Shown here in pieces: positions 1 through 7,347 of a stretch of 64,000 nt of DNA. The stretch is from the NCBI GenBank assembly GCA_964552395.1, contig CAZKGM010000005.1, forward strand, positions 79,304 through 143,303, read 5' to 3'. This stretch comes from JAJDNH01 sp964552395 (GTDB lineage Bacteria; Acidobacteriota; Thermoanaerobaculia; Thermoanaerobaculales; Sulfomarinibacteraceae). Numbering within the stretch: position 1 is the stretch's first letter; the number at the start of each line of letters is the position of its first letter. A program made the translations under genes and the position numbers. The notes below the pieces were generated by a model. That model searched no databases. It was not told where the DNA came from and saw nothing but the letters and a program-made list of their open reading frames with translations.

Positions 1-156
1 GAAGATGTACAGGTCGGTGACCCACACCGAGGTCTGCTTGCCCTGCCCGCGTGCCGCGGCCGGGACGAACAGCTGGGTGCCTGGGTTGAGGGCGAGCGCC
101 GCCGACGAGATGCCGAGGGCGATCAGGGCAACGAAAAGGACCGTTCTCCGGGACAT
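1..156 (-). CDS. Secreted protein of unknown function, N-terminal 52 residues (runs off window)
   Basis: The minus strand has an ATG at 156 preceded by a strong AAGGAGG about 8 nt upstream. The frame stays open to the window edge. The first residues, MSRRTVLFVALIALGISSAA, are a basic start followed by a hydrophobic stretch, with a likely signal peptidase site after ALA near residue 22. The mature part starts NPGTQLFVPAAARGQG and contains WVTDLYIF. Only the N-terminus is visible, so no domain can be assigned. It is divergent from dnaX and separated from it by about 350 nt, with a TATGAT box at 258-253 on its own strand. Export is well supported; function is unknown. Confidence 0.75.
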   Translation of the reverse strand, partial: MSRRTVLFVALIALGISSAALALNPGTQLFVPAAARGQGKQTSVWVTDLYIF

Positions 157-252
157 CGGAAATTCCTCCTTACGCTGTGGGCGTCCCACGGGACACCGCT
201 GAGTGACGCTGGCGGCGCCCCGACGTTGACGTCGTCGAGCCGTTCGCGCTCA

Positions 253-258
253 ATCATA
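253..258 (-). promoter_or_regulatory. Candidate -10 box (TATGAT) for the secreted protein at 1-156
   Basis: TATGAT on the minus strand would give a leader of about 90 nt before the ATG at 156. No good -35 is seen at 16-18 nt. The rest of 157-510 holds no convincing gene. Confidence 0.35.
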
Positions 259-475
259 CCCGACCCGTAGCCGCGGTGGACACTCAGCGGTCACTGTGGA
301 CACCGGGTCGTGGCGCGGTCGGGAACGCCGGGCCAGCGGGTCCGGGGAGCCCAAACCCGCCCTTGACCAGTGTGCACAGAGGTCGAATCGAGACACTCTC
401 GGGCTATGGAGCTCCCGAGGCTAGCCTGCCGCCGCTCGGGGTGAGGCCTGGGTTGCCGGAGACTCGGTCGCTCTG

Positions 476-504
476 TTGGTCGGTTTCGCATCCTGGGTTA
501 CCAT
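476..504 (+). promoter_or_regulatory. Candidate promoter of dnaX, leaderless spacing
   Basis: TTGGTC (476-481), a 17-nt spacer and TACCAT (499-504). Six bases separate the -10 box from the GTG at 511, so transcription would start on or next to the start codon. There is no Shine-Dalgarno. Confidence 0.5.
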
Positions 505-510
505 GCCCCC

Positions 511-2088
511 GTGACCTACCAGGTCCTCGCACGTACGTGGCGGCCACAGCGGTTCGCCGATCTGATCGGCCAGGACGCGGTCGTGCAGACGCTGCAGAAC
601 GCCCTGGGCGGAGGCACTCTCGGCCACGCCTACCTGTTTTCGGGGCTGCGCGGCGTCGGCAAGACGACGGTCGCGCGGTTGCTTGCGAAGGCGGTCAACT
701 GTGCCGAGGGACCAACGGCCGAGCCGTGCGATGGCTGCGAGGCCTGCCGCGAGATCGCGGCCGGCTCGAGCCTCGACGTCGTCGAGCTCGACGGCGCCTC
801 CAACCGCGGCATCGACGATGTCCGTGAGCTGAGGGAGCTACTGCGATACCGACCCTCTCGCGACCGCTACCGCGTCATCATCATCGACGAGGTCCATATG
901 CTTACCCGGGAGGCGTTCAACGCCCTCCTCAAGAGCCTCGAGGAGCCGCCCCCGTACATCCTCTTCATCTTCGCCACCACCGAGCATCACAAGGTGCCGG
1001 CAACGATCCTCTCCCGTTGCCAGCAGCTCGAGTTCAGGCCGGTCAGCTCCCGCCTGATCACCGCCCACCTGGCGGCGATCTCACAGCGGGAGGGTTTCGG
1101 TCTCACCGCGGAGGCCGCGGCGGCGATCGCGCGTGCGGCGGAGGGAAGCGTGCGCGACGCACTCTCCCTCGTCGACCAGCTGCGTGCGTTTTCCGGCGAC
1201 GAGATCGACGGCCAGGCTGTGGCCGAGGTCCTCGGCATGCCGCGGGGCGAGCAGGTGGCGCGGCTGCTGGAGCTCCTCGCCGGGGGACAGGCGGCGGCCG
1301 CCCTGGCCCTCCTTCGTGAAGAGCTGGGTGCGGGCCATGACGCAGTTGTTCTTTTCCGCGAGCTCGGACACGCCCTTCGGCGCATGCTCCACCTGCAGCT
1401 GGACCCGAAGCTCGAGCCGGAGCTGGCCGACGACGGCCGCGAGCGCCTGGCGGCGGTTGCCGCGGGCCTCGACAGCACGGCGCTGGTCCGCATGCTCGGC
1501 CTGTGGGTCGAGCAGGAGCCGCTGGTCCGAGAGGGGGCAAACCGCGAGCTCGGCCTCGAGGTCGCCTGCCTGCGCCTCGCGCGCTGGCCCGTGGTACAGG
1601 CGGTGGAAGCGGTCCTTGCCGGCACGCCGACACCGCCGGCGGCGGGCGGCGCTGCCGACGGCGGACGCGGGCGGTCGCAGGGCGCCGCGGCTGGCGGCGC
1701 GGGGGCTGACAGCCCGCACCCGAAAGGCTCACCCGGCCGGCGGCTGAGCGAGGCGCTGTGGGACGAGCGCCCTCGCATCGCGTCCGCCGTCGACAGCGCC
1801 ACGGTCCTCTGCGACGACGGCGTGGTGCGCCTGGTGCTGCCCGCCGACAGGACTGCGCTCGCCGCCTACGCGCGTACGCCGGAGGCAATGTCGGTTCTCA
1901 GCGGCGCAGTCGGGCGCGTCATCCCGGACTGCAACGAGGTCGTCATCGAGGTCGATGGGGAAGGCGATGAGGAAGGCGGCCGCCCGCTGAGCTCGGAGGC
2001 CGCCGATGATGATGCCGTCCGCCTCGTGCAGCAGGTTCTGGGCGGTGAGGTCGTGGCGGTGACCCGAGACCGGCGGGAGGCCGAGTGA
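511..2088 (+). CDS. dnaX: DNA polymerase III subunit gamma/tau
   Basis: Clamp-loader ATPase that loads the sliding clamp at replication forks. The AAA+ module shows Walker A GLRGVGKTT (residues 45-53), four zinc-binding cysteines (C64, C73, C76, C79), Walker B with DEVH (126-129) and an ATTEHHKVPATILSRC stretch near 155-170 typical of DnaX. The C-terminal part, after about residue 370, has an Ala/Gly-rich linker and a short tail. At 525 residues it is a compact tau. No A-rich slippery site is present, so a programmed frameshift to gamma is not indicated. GTG 511 is chosen because homology starts at MTYQVLARTWRPQ. recR follows 20 nt downstream; the ybaB gene that often lies between them is absent. 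Confidence 0.96.
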   Translation: MTYQVLARTWRPQRFADLIGQDAVVQTLQNALGGGTLGHAYLFSGLRGVGKTTVARLLAKAVNCAEGPTAEPCDGCEACREIAAGSSLDVVELDGASNRGIDDVRELRELLRYRPSRDRYRVIIIDEVHMLTREAFNALLKSLEEPPPYILFIFATTEHHKVPATILSRCQQLEFRPVSSRLITAHLAAISQREGFGLTAEAAAAIARAAEGSVRDALSLVDQLRAFSGDEIDGQAVAEVLGMPRGEQVARLLELLAGGQAAAALALLREELGAGHDAVVLFRELGHALRRMLHLQLDPKLEPELADDGRERLAAVAAGLDSTALVRMLGLWVEQEPLVREGANRELGLEVACLRLARWPVVQAVEAVLAGTPTPPAAGGAADGGRGRSQGAAAGGAGADSPHPKGSPGRRLSEALWDERPRIASAVDSATVLCDDGVVRLVLPADRTALAAYARTPEAMSVLSGAVGRVIPDCNEVVIEVDGEGDEEGGRPLSSEAADDDAVRLVQQVLGGEVVAVTRDRREAE

Positions 2089-2107
2089 GAGACGGCAGGG
2101 GGGTGGT

Positions 2108-2710
2108 GTGGAGCTGAGGCCGGAGGCGGTGCGCGATCTGCTCGGCGAGCTCGAACGGCTGCCGGGAGTTGGGCCGCGCTCGGCCCAGCGACTGGTAGAG
2201 CATCTCCTGACTTGCCCCGCGGAGCGGGTTGCGCGGCTGGCCGAAGGGCTGGCGCAGCTGCGCGGTAGCGTCAGGCTGTGCTCGAGTTGCGCCCTGCTCA
2301 CTCAGAGCGACCCGTGTGCGGTGTGCGCCGACCTCGGGCGCGATCGTGGCGTCATCCTGGTCGTCGAGGAGCCGACAACGGCGTGGACAGTTGAGGCGAC
2401 CGGCGAGTACCTGGGCCTCTACCATGCCCTCCTGGGCCACCTGTCGCCGCTCCACGGGGTCGGCCCGGACGACCTGACGATCGAGCGCCTGCTCGAGCGC
2501 GTGCGCGGCGGAGGCGTGCGCGAGGTGATCCTGGCGACCAACCCGACGGTGGAGGGAGAGACGACTGCTCTCTTTATCGCCCGCCGGCTGCAGCCGCTCG
2601 GCGTTGAGGTGAGCCGGCCGGCCTCCGGAATCCCGGTCGGCGGCGAGCTGGGATCGGTAGACCGGGTAACCCTGGCGCAGGCGCTCCAGCTGCGTCGCCG
2701 GGTCTCGTAA
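2108..2710 (+). CDS. recR: Recombination mediator protein RecR
   Basis: Acts with RecF/RecO to load RecA on gapped DNA. It is 200 residues, the usual family length. It shows a helix-hairpin-helix LPGVGPRSAQRL (18-29), a four-cysteine zinc finger (C58, C61, C70, C73) and a Toprim domain with VVEEP and the GEYLGLYHALLGHLSPL region. It starts at GTG 2108 after a GGCAGGGGGG stretch, 20 nt after dnaX, and is probably co-transcribed with it. Confidence 0.96.
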   Translation: MELRPEAVRDLLGELERLPGVGPRSAQRLVEHLLTCPAERVARLAEGLAQLRGSVRLCSSCALLTQSDPCAVCADLGRDRGVILVVEEPTTAWTVEATGEYLGLYHALLGHLSPLHGVGPDDLTIERLLERVRGGGVREVILATNPTVEGETTALFIARRLQPLGVEVSRPASGIPVGGELGSVDRVTLAQALQLRRRVS

Positions 2711-2825
2711 CACTCCTCGAAGAAGCTCCTCCCGTTTGAGTCGGGTCGTCTCCTCAGCAGCTCGTGATGCCTCACCTCTCACCCCTTCGGCCACTCAAGT
2801 GCCCGTGGCGGCGAACCCCCAGAGC

Positions 2826-2853
2826 TTGCTTGCGTTTGGCAACTGTGTTAGAA
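2826..2853 (+). promoter_or_regulatory. Candidate sigma-70-type promoter of mglBA
   Basis: TTGCTT (2826-2831), a 16-nt spacer and TTAGAA (2848-2853), in a locally less GC-rich patch after recR. The leader would be about 25 nt and includes the mglB ribosome binding site. Confidence 0.35.
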
Positions 2854-2882
2854 CGAAAAGGTTCACGAGGGAGGCTGCAGCT

Positions 2883-3371
2883 GTGGACACCAGTCTGGTG
2901 ATGTACCAAGAGGAGTTCGATAGGATCAGCGCCGTCCTCAACCGACTGCGGGTGGATGCGAATGCCAAGATCGTGTTCCTCGTGGATAAGAACGGCCAGC
3001 AGATCGCCGGCGCCGGAGAGATCGATCAGGTGGACACCACCTCGCTTGCTTCCCTGACCGCCGGCAACGTGGCCGCTACCGACGGGCTGGCTAAGCTGAT
3101 CGGTGAGAAGGAGTTCTCGATCCTCTTCCACGAGGGCAAGAAGGACAACATCCACATCTCCATCGTCGGACAGCGCCTGATCCTGGTCGTGATCTTCGAC
3201 GAGCGCTCCTCCCTCGGTCTCGTGCGCCTGCGCGTCCGCAAGGCGGCGGCGGAGGTCGAGGGAGTCCTGACACAGATGGAAGCAAAGGCGCGCGAGGTCG
3301 GAAGCTCGGGCCAGGAGTCGCCGTTCGCTGAGATCACCGACGAAGACATTGACGCTCTGTTTTCCGAATGA
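2883..3371 (+). CDS. mglB: MglB-like Roadblock/LC7 GTPase-activating protein
   Basis: Roadblock-fold partner and GAP of the small GTPase MglA in polarity and motility control of myxobacteria. The 162 residues resemble Myxococcus MglB closely as I recall it: the LVMY start, DANAKIVFLVDKNGQ, a DTTSLASLTAGNVAAT core and the acidic tail EITDEDIDALFSE. GTG 2883 is chosen because GGGAGG lies 8 nt upstream and the family starts here; a longer open frame from 2736 has no such support. It overlaps mglA by 4 nt (ATGA), so the two are translationally coupled. Confidence 0.93.
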   Translation: MDTSLVMYQEEFDRISAVLNRLRVDANAKIVFLVDKNGQQIAGAGEIDQVDTTSLASLTAGNVAATDGLAKLIGEKEFSILFHEGKKDNIHISIVGQRLILVVIFDERSSLGLVRLRVRKAAAEVEGVLTQMEAKAREVGSSGQESPFAEITDEDIDALFSE

Positions 3372-3952
3372 GCTTCATCAATTACGCCGCCAGGGAGATT
3401 AACGTCAAGATCGTGTACTACGGTCCCGGCCTGTGCGGCAAGACCACCAACCTCCAGTATATCTACGAGCGCTCGAATCCGCAGCAGAAGGGGAAGCTGA
3501 TCTCGCTCGCTACGGAGACGGACAGGACGCTGTTCTTCGACTTCCTGCCGCTCGACCTCGGTTCGGTGAGAGGTTTCAAGACCCGTTTCCACCTCTACAC
3601 GGTGCCGGGGCAGATATTCTATGACGCCAGCCGCAAGCTGATTCTGAAGGGGGTCGACGGGGTGGCGTTCGTGGCCGATTCCCAAGAGGCGCGCATGGAC
3701 GCCAACGTGGAGTCGCTGCACAACCTGGTCGTCAACCTGCGCGAGAACGGCTTCGAGCTCAAGAACATGCCGTACGTGCTCCAGTTCAACAAGCGTGACC
3801 TTCCGACCGCGGTGGGGGTGGACGAGATGTACCGCAAGTTGAACTTCAAAGGCGAGCCGTCGTTCGAGGCCATCGCGACCGAAGGGATGGGCGTCTTCGA
3901 GACCCTGAAAGCGGTCGCCAAGCAGGTTCTCTACGACCTGCGGCGCAAGTAG
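3368..3952 (+). CDS. mglA: MglA-like Ras-family small GTPase
   Basis: Polarity GTPase that in Myxococcus recruits motility machinery, including type IV pili, to one pole. The 194 residues show a P-loop GPGLCGKTT (19-27), G3 motif TVPGQ (78-82), where the usual Asp is replaced by Val as in MglA proteins, and G4 motif NKRD (141-144). It is coupled to mglB by an ATGA overlap. A pilus-like secretion operon lies 45 kb away in the same window, so a link in function is possible but is inference. Confidence 0.94.
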   Translation: MSFINYAAREINVKIVYYGPGLCGKTTNLQYIYERSNPQQKGKLISLATETDRTLFFDFLPLDLGSVRGFKTRFHLYTVPGQIFYDASRKLILKGVDGVAFVADSQEARMDANVESLHNLVVNLRENGFELKNMPYVLQFNKRDLPTAVGVDEMYRKLNFKGEPSFEAIATEGMGVFETLKAVAKQVLYDLRRK

Positions 3953-4020
3953 GCACGCACAGGGATATCTGTGACACCGGTCGAGTGTTCGAGGCAAGTC
4001 TTCGCTGAGGGAGTGAGCCC

Positions 4021-4767
4021 ATGAGATGGGCGGTCACCGTCCTTGCTGCGGGCAAGGGGACGCGGATGAGGAGCGACCTTCCCAAGGTGCTGCACCTGCT
4101 CGGCGGCCGGGTGCTCCTCGACCACGTGCTCGACACCGCGCTCGCGGTGGCGGGGCCAGAGGCCGTCGTCGTGGTCATCGGCCACGGCGCCGAGGCGGTA
4201 CGAGCCCATGTCGCCGGCCGGGGAGTCGTCTGTGTGGTCCAGGAGCCACAGCTCGGCACCGCCGACGCGGTGCGGGTGGCATTGGGCGGGCTCGAGCCGG
4301 GCTTGGCGGATGCGCTGGTTGTCCTCTCGGGCGATGTGCCGCTACTGCGACGCACAACGGTGGCGCGGCTCCAGCGGCGCCTCGACCCCGGCCCCGCCGC
4401 GGCCATCCTGACCGCGGTGCTTGAAGAGCCAGCTGCGTACGGACGGGTGCTGCGGGATGACGACGGCTCGGTCGCCGCCATCGTCGAGGCCTCCGACGCG
4501 ACGCCGGAGGAGCTGCGTATCCGTGAGGTGAACGCGGGCATCTACGCGTTCAGGGTGCCGCCGCTCGCGGCGGCGCTTGCCTCGGTCGCCACGGACAACT
4601 CCCAGGGGGAGTACTACCTGACGGACGTGGTCGCCGATCTCAGGAGTCGCGGCCTTGAGGTCGCCGCCGAGGTACTGGACGAGCCCACGGAGATGCTCGG
4701 AGTCAACACCCGCCACGACCTCGCAAACCTCGAGGCGCTCCTACACAGCCCGCCCCGCGCCGGATGA
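4021..4767 (+). CDS. GlmU-like sugar-1-phosphate nucleotidyltransferase, without acetyltransferase domain
   Basis: Rossmann-type nucleotidyltransferase with the signature LAAGKGTRM (8-16), PKVLH, QEPQLGTADAV and LSGDVPLL. The region YYLTDVV and the ending EMLGVNTRHDLANLEALL match the end of the GlmU uridyltransferase domain. Full GlmU is about 450 residues with a left-handed beta-helix acetyltransferase; here translation stops at residue 248 and pgpA follows, with no hexapeptide repeats. Likely activity is UDP-GlcNAc formation from GlcNAc-1-P and UTP, but another NDP-sugar is possible. A GGGAG lies 8 nt before ATG 4021. Confidence 0.85.
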   Translation: MRWAVTVLAAGKGTRMRSDLPKVLHLLGGRVLLDHVLDTALAVAGPEAVVVVIGHGAEAVRAHVAGRGVVCVVQEPQLGTADAVRVALGGLEPGLADALVVLSGDVPLLRRTTVARLQRRLDPGPAAAILTAVLEEPAAYGRVLRDDDGSVAAIVEASDATPEELRIREVNAGIYAFRVPPLAAALASVATDNSQGEYYLTDVVADLRSRGLEVAAEVLDEPTEMLGVNTRHDLANLEALLHSPPRAG

Positions 4768-4816
4768 GCCAGAGCAGAGGGTTCGTGTCCACCCCACCCG
4801 ATCGGCACGGCTCTGC

Positions 4817-4822
4817 TACGAT
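4817..4822 (+). promoter_or_regulatory. Extended -10 box (TGCTACGAT) 6 nt before the pgpA start
   Basis: TG at 4814-4815 precedes TACGAT by one base (extended -10). Six bases separate it from ATG 4829 and there is no Shine-Dalgarno, so leaderless transcription is likely. Confidence 0.45.
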
Positions 4823-4828
4823 CCGCCC

Positions 4829-5362
4829 ATGACAGGAGCCGTCTCACCAGGCCCCACCGGCTCACGCGCGCGTTGGGCTTTCCGGCTCGCAACCACCTTT
4901 GGCCTTGCCGATCGCATCCCGGCGCCGGGGACGTTCGCGGGATCGCTGCCCGCAGCCGCGATCTGGGTGGCTCTCGCGCTCCTGCTGACACGTTCGTCGG
5001 AGCTGGCGATGGTAACCGCCGTCGGCGCGGTGGCGGCGGCGACCGTTGGGGTCTGGGCAGCGGACGAGGAGGCGCGGCGGCGGGGCGTCGAGGACCCGGG
5101 GCCGGTCGTGATCGACGAGGTCGCAGGCCAGTGGCTGACCTACCTCGTGGCCCTGCCGTGGCTCGAGCTGGGAGGCTGGTCCCACACTGCGTTGCTCGGA
5201 CTGGCGGGGTTTGTCGTGTTCCGGGCGTTCGATGTCGTGAAACCGTGGCCGGTGCGGCGGTTGGAGCGGCTGCCTGGCGGGCTCGGAATCGTGGCCGACG
5301 ATCTGGCGGCGGCGCTCTATGCCGGCGTCGCCCTCGCCCTCGCCGCCCACTGGCTGCTGTAG
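4829..5362 (+). CDS. pgpA: Phosphatidylglycerophosphatase A
   Basis: Membrane phosphatase that makes phosphatidylglycerol from its phosphate in phospholipid synthesis. The 177 residues contain the family motifs PAPGTFAGS near the start, VIDEVAGQW in the middle and FDVVKPWP with GGLGIVADD near the end, plus three to four hydrophobic segments. ATG 4829 is chosen from homology and from the TACGAT box; a longer in-frame extension from 4655 overlaps the upstream gene and is not credible. Confidence 0.92.
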   Translation: MTGAVSPGPTGSRARWAFRLATTFGLADRIPAPGTFAGSLPAAAIWVALALLLTRSSELAMVTAVGAVAAATVGVWAADEEARRRGVEDPGPVVIDEVAGQWLTYLVALPWLELGGWSHTALLGLAGFVVFRAFDVVKPWPVRRLERLPGGLGIVADDLAAALYAGVALALAAHWLL

Positions 5363-5402
5363 CCCGGGTCGCAGGAGATCGCGGGCGAATGGTCCCGGCC
5401 AC

Positions 5403-5511
5403 GGCAGATCCGCGGCCTGCGGCCGCACCCCTCGGGGACCGTCAGTCCGTCCTCGAGGCAAGCCTCGGTCCGTCCTGCCGACCCCGAGGGGCCGCTGCGC
5501 TCGGATCTGCC
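5403..5511. repeat. Dispersed hairpin repeat family A, copy 1
   Basis: Starts GGCAGATCCG and ends with its reverse complement CGGATCTGCC. Inside are a second inverted pair CCCCTCGGGG/CCCCGAGGGG and GCGGCC blocks, so the whole 109-bp unit can fold into a long imperfect hairpin. It lies directly downstream of pgpA. Copy 2 is at 5965-6073 and a partial copy at 63040-63080. Confidence 0.8.
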
Positions 5512-5964
5512 TCCCAGGTTCTGTGAGAGGTCAGTGAGCCCCCACCCTTCTTGATAGGGGAGGGATCGCGCAGATGCGCCCTCTCGCATCCCGCCGCTGC
5601 GCTCGCTTCGTCGTCGCGACCACGAGGTCAGCGACTCCTCGCTCGCTGGCGGCGAGGCGCGATGAGAACGCCCTGCGCGATCCCGTGTGGACGGGTGTGG
5701 CGCGATCGCATGTCCCGTGCGGGCGGTCGCCCGCAGCCCGCCGCGCGGGCCGGCGGGGCGGGAACGGAGCGGTGCGTCGTCGAGCGGCTGCACCCGCCGA
5801 GGACGCCGGGAAGGACAGTGCTCGGAGGCTTACCCTCCGAGGCCGTCGGCCCAAGCCTCCTGCGCCCGGGTCCTCCCGCCGCCCGCAGCGGGATGGCCGC
5901 TCGCCTCCTTCCGCTCCGTCCCCGTCCCGCCGCGGGACCGTTCCTGGGGAGAACGCCCCTGGAG

Positions 5965-6073
5965 GGCAGATCCGCGGCCTGCGGCCGCACCCCTCGGGTT
6001 CCGTCAGTTCGGCCTCGAGGAGGACCTCGGCCCGGCCTGCCGGCCCCGAGGGGCCGCTGCGCTCGGATCTGCC
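5965..6073. repeat. Dispersed hairpin repeat family A, copy 2
   Basis: Same length and same ends (GGCAGATCCG/CGGATCTGCC) as the unit at 5403-5511, in the same orientation. The CCCCTCGGG and CCCCGAGGGG blocks are kept; the middle differs at many positions, but the inverted-repeat design remains. Confidence 0.8.
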
Positions 6074-6201
6074 TCTCACGTGCTCCGAGAGGGGGAAGGC
6101 TGGCCATACGGCCATCTCGCTTTCCAAAGGTTCACCGTCGCCGAAGGCGACGAGTAATCTCGGCCTCTTGCGTACCGAGTACGGTTACAGTGACGAAGAA
6201 G

Positions 6202-6320
6202 GCGGCTCGAGCAGGCTCCGGCGGTCGCCGCGGAGTTGGCCATCCGTACTCGTTGGCTTTCGACCGCCGGAGCTGTGAGACGGCTGGGTGCTGCGGCACC
6301 CAGACGGCCGCCGGAGCGCC
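6202..6320 (+). repeat. Dispersed hairpin repeat family B, copy 1
   Basis: Contains CTCCGGCGGTCG followed about 35 nt later by its reverse complement CGACCGCCGGAG, flanked by GGCTCGAGCAGG on the left and CGGCCGCCGG on the right. The same hairpin with a different loop is at about 48038-48150. Confidence 0.75.
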
Positions 6321-6409
6321 AAAGATAGGGCCCCCCATCTTCAGGGAGAATGTCGGCGCGATGGCTGGCGTATTGCCGGTCGCAGGAGGTTGCCAGTGAG
6401 TGATCCGGG

Positions 6410-7225
6410 TTAGCCCTGATCGTTCGTTCCCTGGCCTGCTTCCAGCCAGTCGGGGGTCCTCTTGTGGTCGAGGAACGCACGGACCCCGAGACGACACTCG
6501 GGGTGGCTGCGCTGGGCAGCGTTGGCCTCGGCGGCCCGGTCCAGCGCCTCCCGCCAACCGAGCCCCACCGTGTCGTTGAGAAACCTCTTGGTGGCGGCGA
6601 TCGCCGCAGGTGACGCCTTGCGGCAGATCGCCAGCGCCAGCCTTCGAGCCTGCTCGAGCGCGGTGTCACCCTCCACCACCTCGTCGACAAGACCGAGAGC
6701 GGCAGCACGGTCGGCATCGATCATCTCCGGATCGAGAAGCAGGCGGCGGGCGGCACGGCCTGAAACCCGGCGGGTGAGAAACGTTGAGACAAGAGCCGGG
6801 ATGAAGCCGATCTTGACCTCTGTGTAGGCGAACCGGGCAGTGCGGTCGGCCACCACGAGGTCGCAGGCGGTCGCCAGCCCGCAACCGCCGGCCACAGCGG
6901 CGCCGTGGACCGCCGCAACCGTCAGCTTCGGGTGGTCGAGGACGGCGGCGAACAGCCGCTCCAGGCGGCGTGAGTCCTCGAGGTTGGCAGCCTCGTCGGC
7001 GCCGGCGGCGATCCCTTCGAGAGCCGCCAGATCCGCGCCGGCCGAGAAGTGGCGCCCGGCGCCGGTGAGGACCAAGGCCCGCACCGCGCGGTCGTCGGCC
7101 GCGCGGCCGAGGGCTTCGACGAGGGCGTCGGCCAGCGTCGCCGAGAGAGGGTTGGCGCGATCGGGATCGTTGAGGGTGAGGGTCACGATCGGGCCGTGGC
7201 ACTGCTCGAGAATCGGTGCGTCCAT
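6410..7225 (-). CDS. Enoyl-CoA hydratase/isomerase family protein (methylglutaconyl-CoA hydratase-like)
   Basis: Crotonase-fold enzyme of acyl-CoA metabolism, 271 residues. Oxyanion-hole segments FSAGADLAALE and AAVHGAAVAGGCGL are present. The position of the first catalytic Glu of classic crotonase is Gly (GGCGL, where hydratases have GGG-x-E-L), while the second acidic residue is kept in YTEVKIGFIPA. From recalled sequences this pattern, together with the FIPALVSTFL and SGRAARR stretches, resembles the LiuC/AtuE group of methylglutaconyl-CoA hydratases in leucine or isoprenoid breakdown. It is a single gene with no visible pathway neighbours. It starts at ATG 7225, 6 nt after a TAAGAT box and without a Shine-Dalgarno. 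Confidence 0.85.
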   Translation of the reverse strand: MDAPILEQCHGPIVTLTLNDPDRANPLSATLADALVEALGRAADDRAVRALVLTGAGRHFSAGADLAALEGIAAGADEAANLEDSRRLERLFAAVLDHPKLTVAAVHGAAVAGGCGLATACDLVVADRTARFAYTEVKIGFIPALVSTFLTRRVSGRAARRLLLDPEMIDADRAAALGLVDEVVEGDTALEQARRLALAICRKASPAAIAATKRFLNDTVGLGWREALDRAAEANAAQRSHPECRLGVRAFLDHKRTPDWLEAGQGTNDQG

Positions 7226-7231
7226 GAGGAT

Positions 7232-7237
7232 ATCTTA
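7232..7237 (-). promoter_or_regulatory. -10-like box (TAAGAT) 6 nt before the crotonase start
   Basis: On the minus strand TAAGAT is followed by ATCCTC and then ATG 7225. No -35 match is visible at 17 nt. Part of the leaderless pattern. Confidence 0.4.
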
Positions 7238-7305
7238 CGCGATCGCTCCCGCGGGGCGGCCGGTGAGGGGTGAAAGGTAGGGAGGATCGATACCCGATTC
7301 GCCCG

Positions 7306-7347
7306 GTGACTAAGTGATTAAGTTATTAAGTAATTAGGTGATTAGGT
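7306..7347. repeat. 8-nt tandem repeat (AAGTNATT-like, about five units)
   Basis: AAGTGATT, AAGTTATT, AAGTAATT and AGGTGATT follow each other, an AT-rich patch in very GC-rich DNA. A CCCCCAACCCACCC box follows at once. The same box next to other 7-8-nt tandem repeats occurs at 47855 and, inverted, near 63915. Confidence 0.8.

Larger units (their letters stand above)
5363..6409. other. About 1 kb without a credible gene
   Basis: Between pgpA and the 3' end of the convergent crotonase gene. Open frames here give Pro/Arg/Ala-rich translations on several frames at once, as random GC-rich DNA does. It contains two copies of repeat A and one of repeat B. No tRNA, rRNA or protein family was recognised. 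Confidence 0.7.

Noticed and set aside
987..1888. Long antisense frames opposite dnaX
   Set aside because: They are mirror frames of high-GC coding sequence, and dnaX is unambiguous on the plus strand.
511..2088. Programmed frameshift in dnaX to make gamma
   Set aside because: No A6G-like slippery sequence or other homopolymer stretch is present in the relevant region.
2736..2882. N-terminal extension of MglB
   Set aside because: Homology begins at the GTG 2883 region, which has a well-placed GGGAGG; the extension has no family match.
5551..6399. Long plus-strand open frame of about 280 codons in the gap after pgpA
   Set aside because: The translation is low-complexity Pro/Arg/Ala/Gly, runs through two hairpin repeats, and equally long frames exist on other frames and strands. 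No domain or ribosome binding site.
7306..7347. CRISPR-like array
   Set aside because: Units are 8 nt with no spacers; it is a simple tandem repeat and no cas gene is near.
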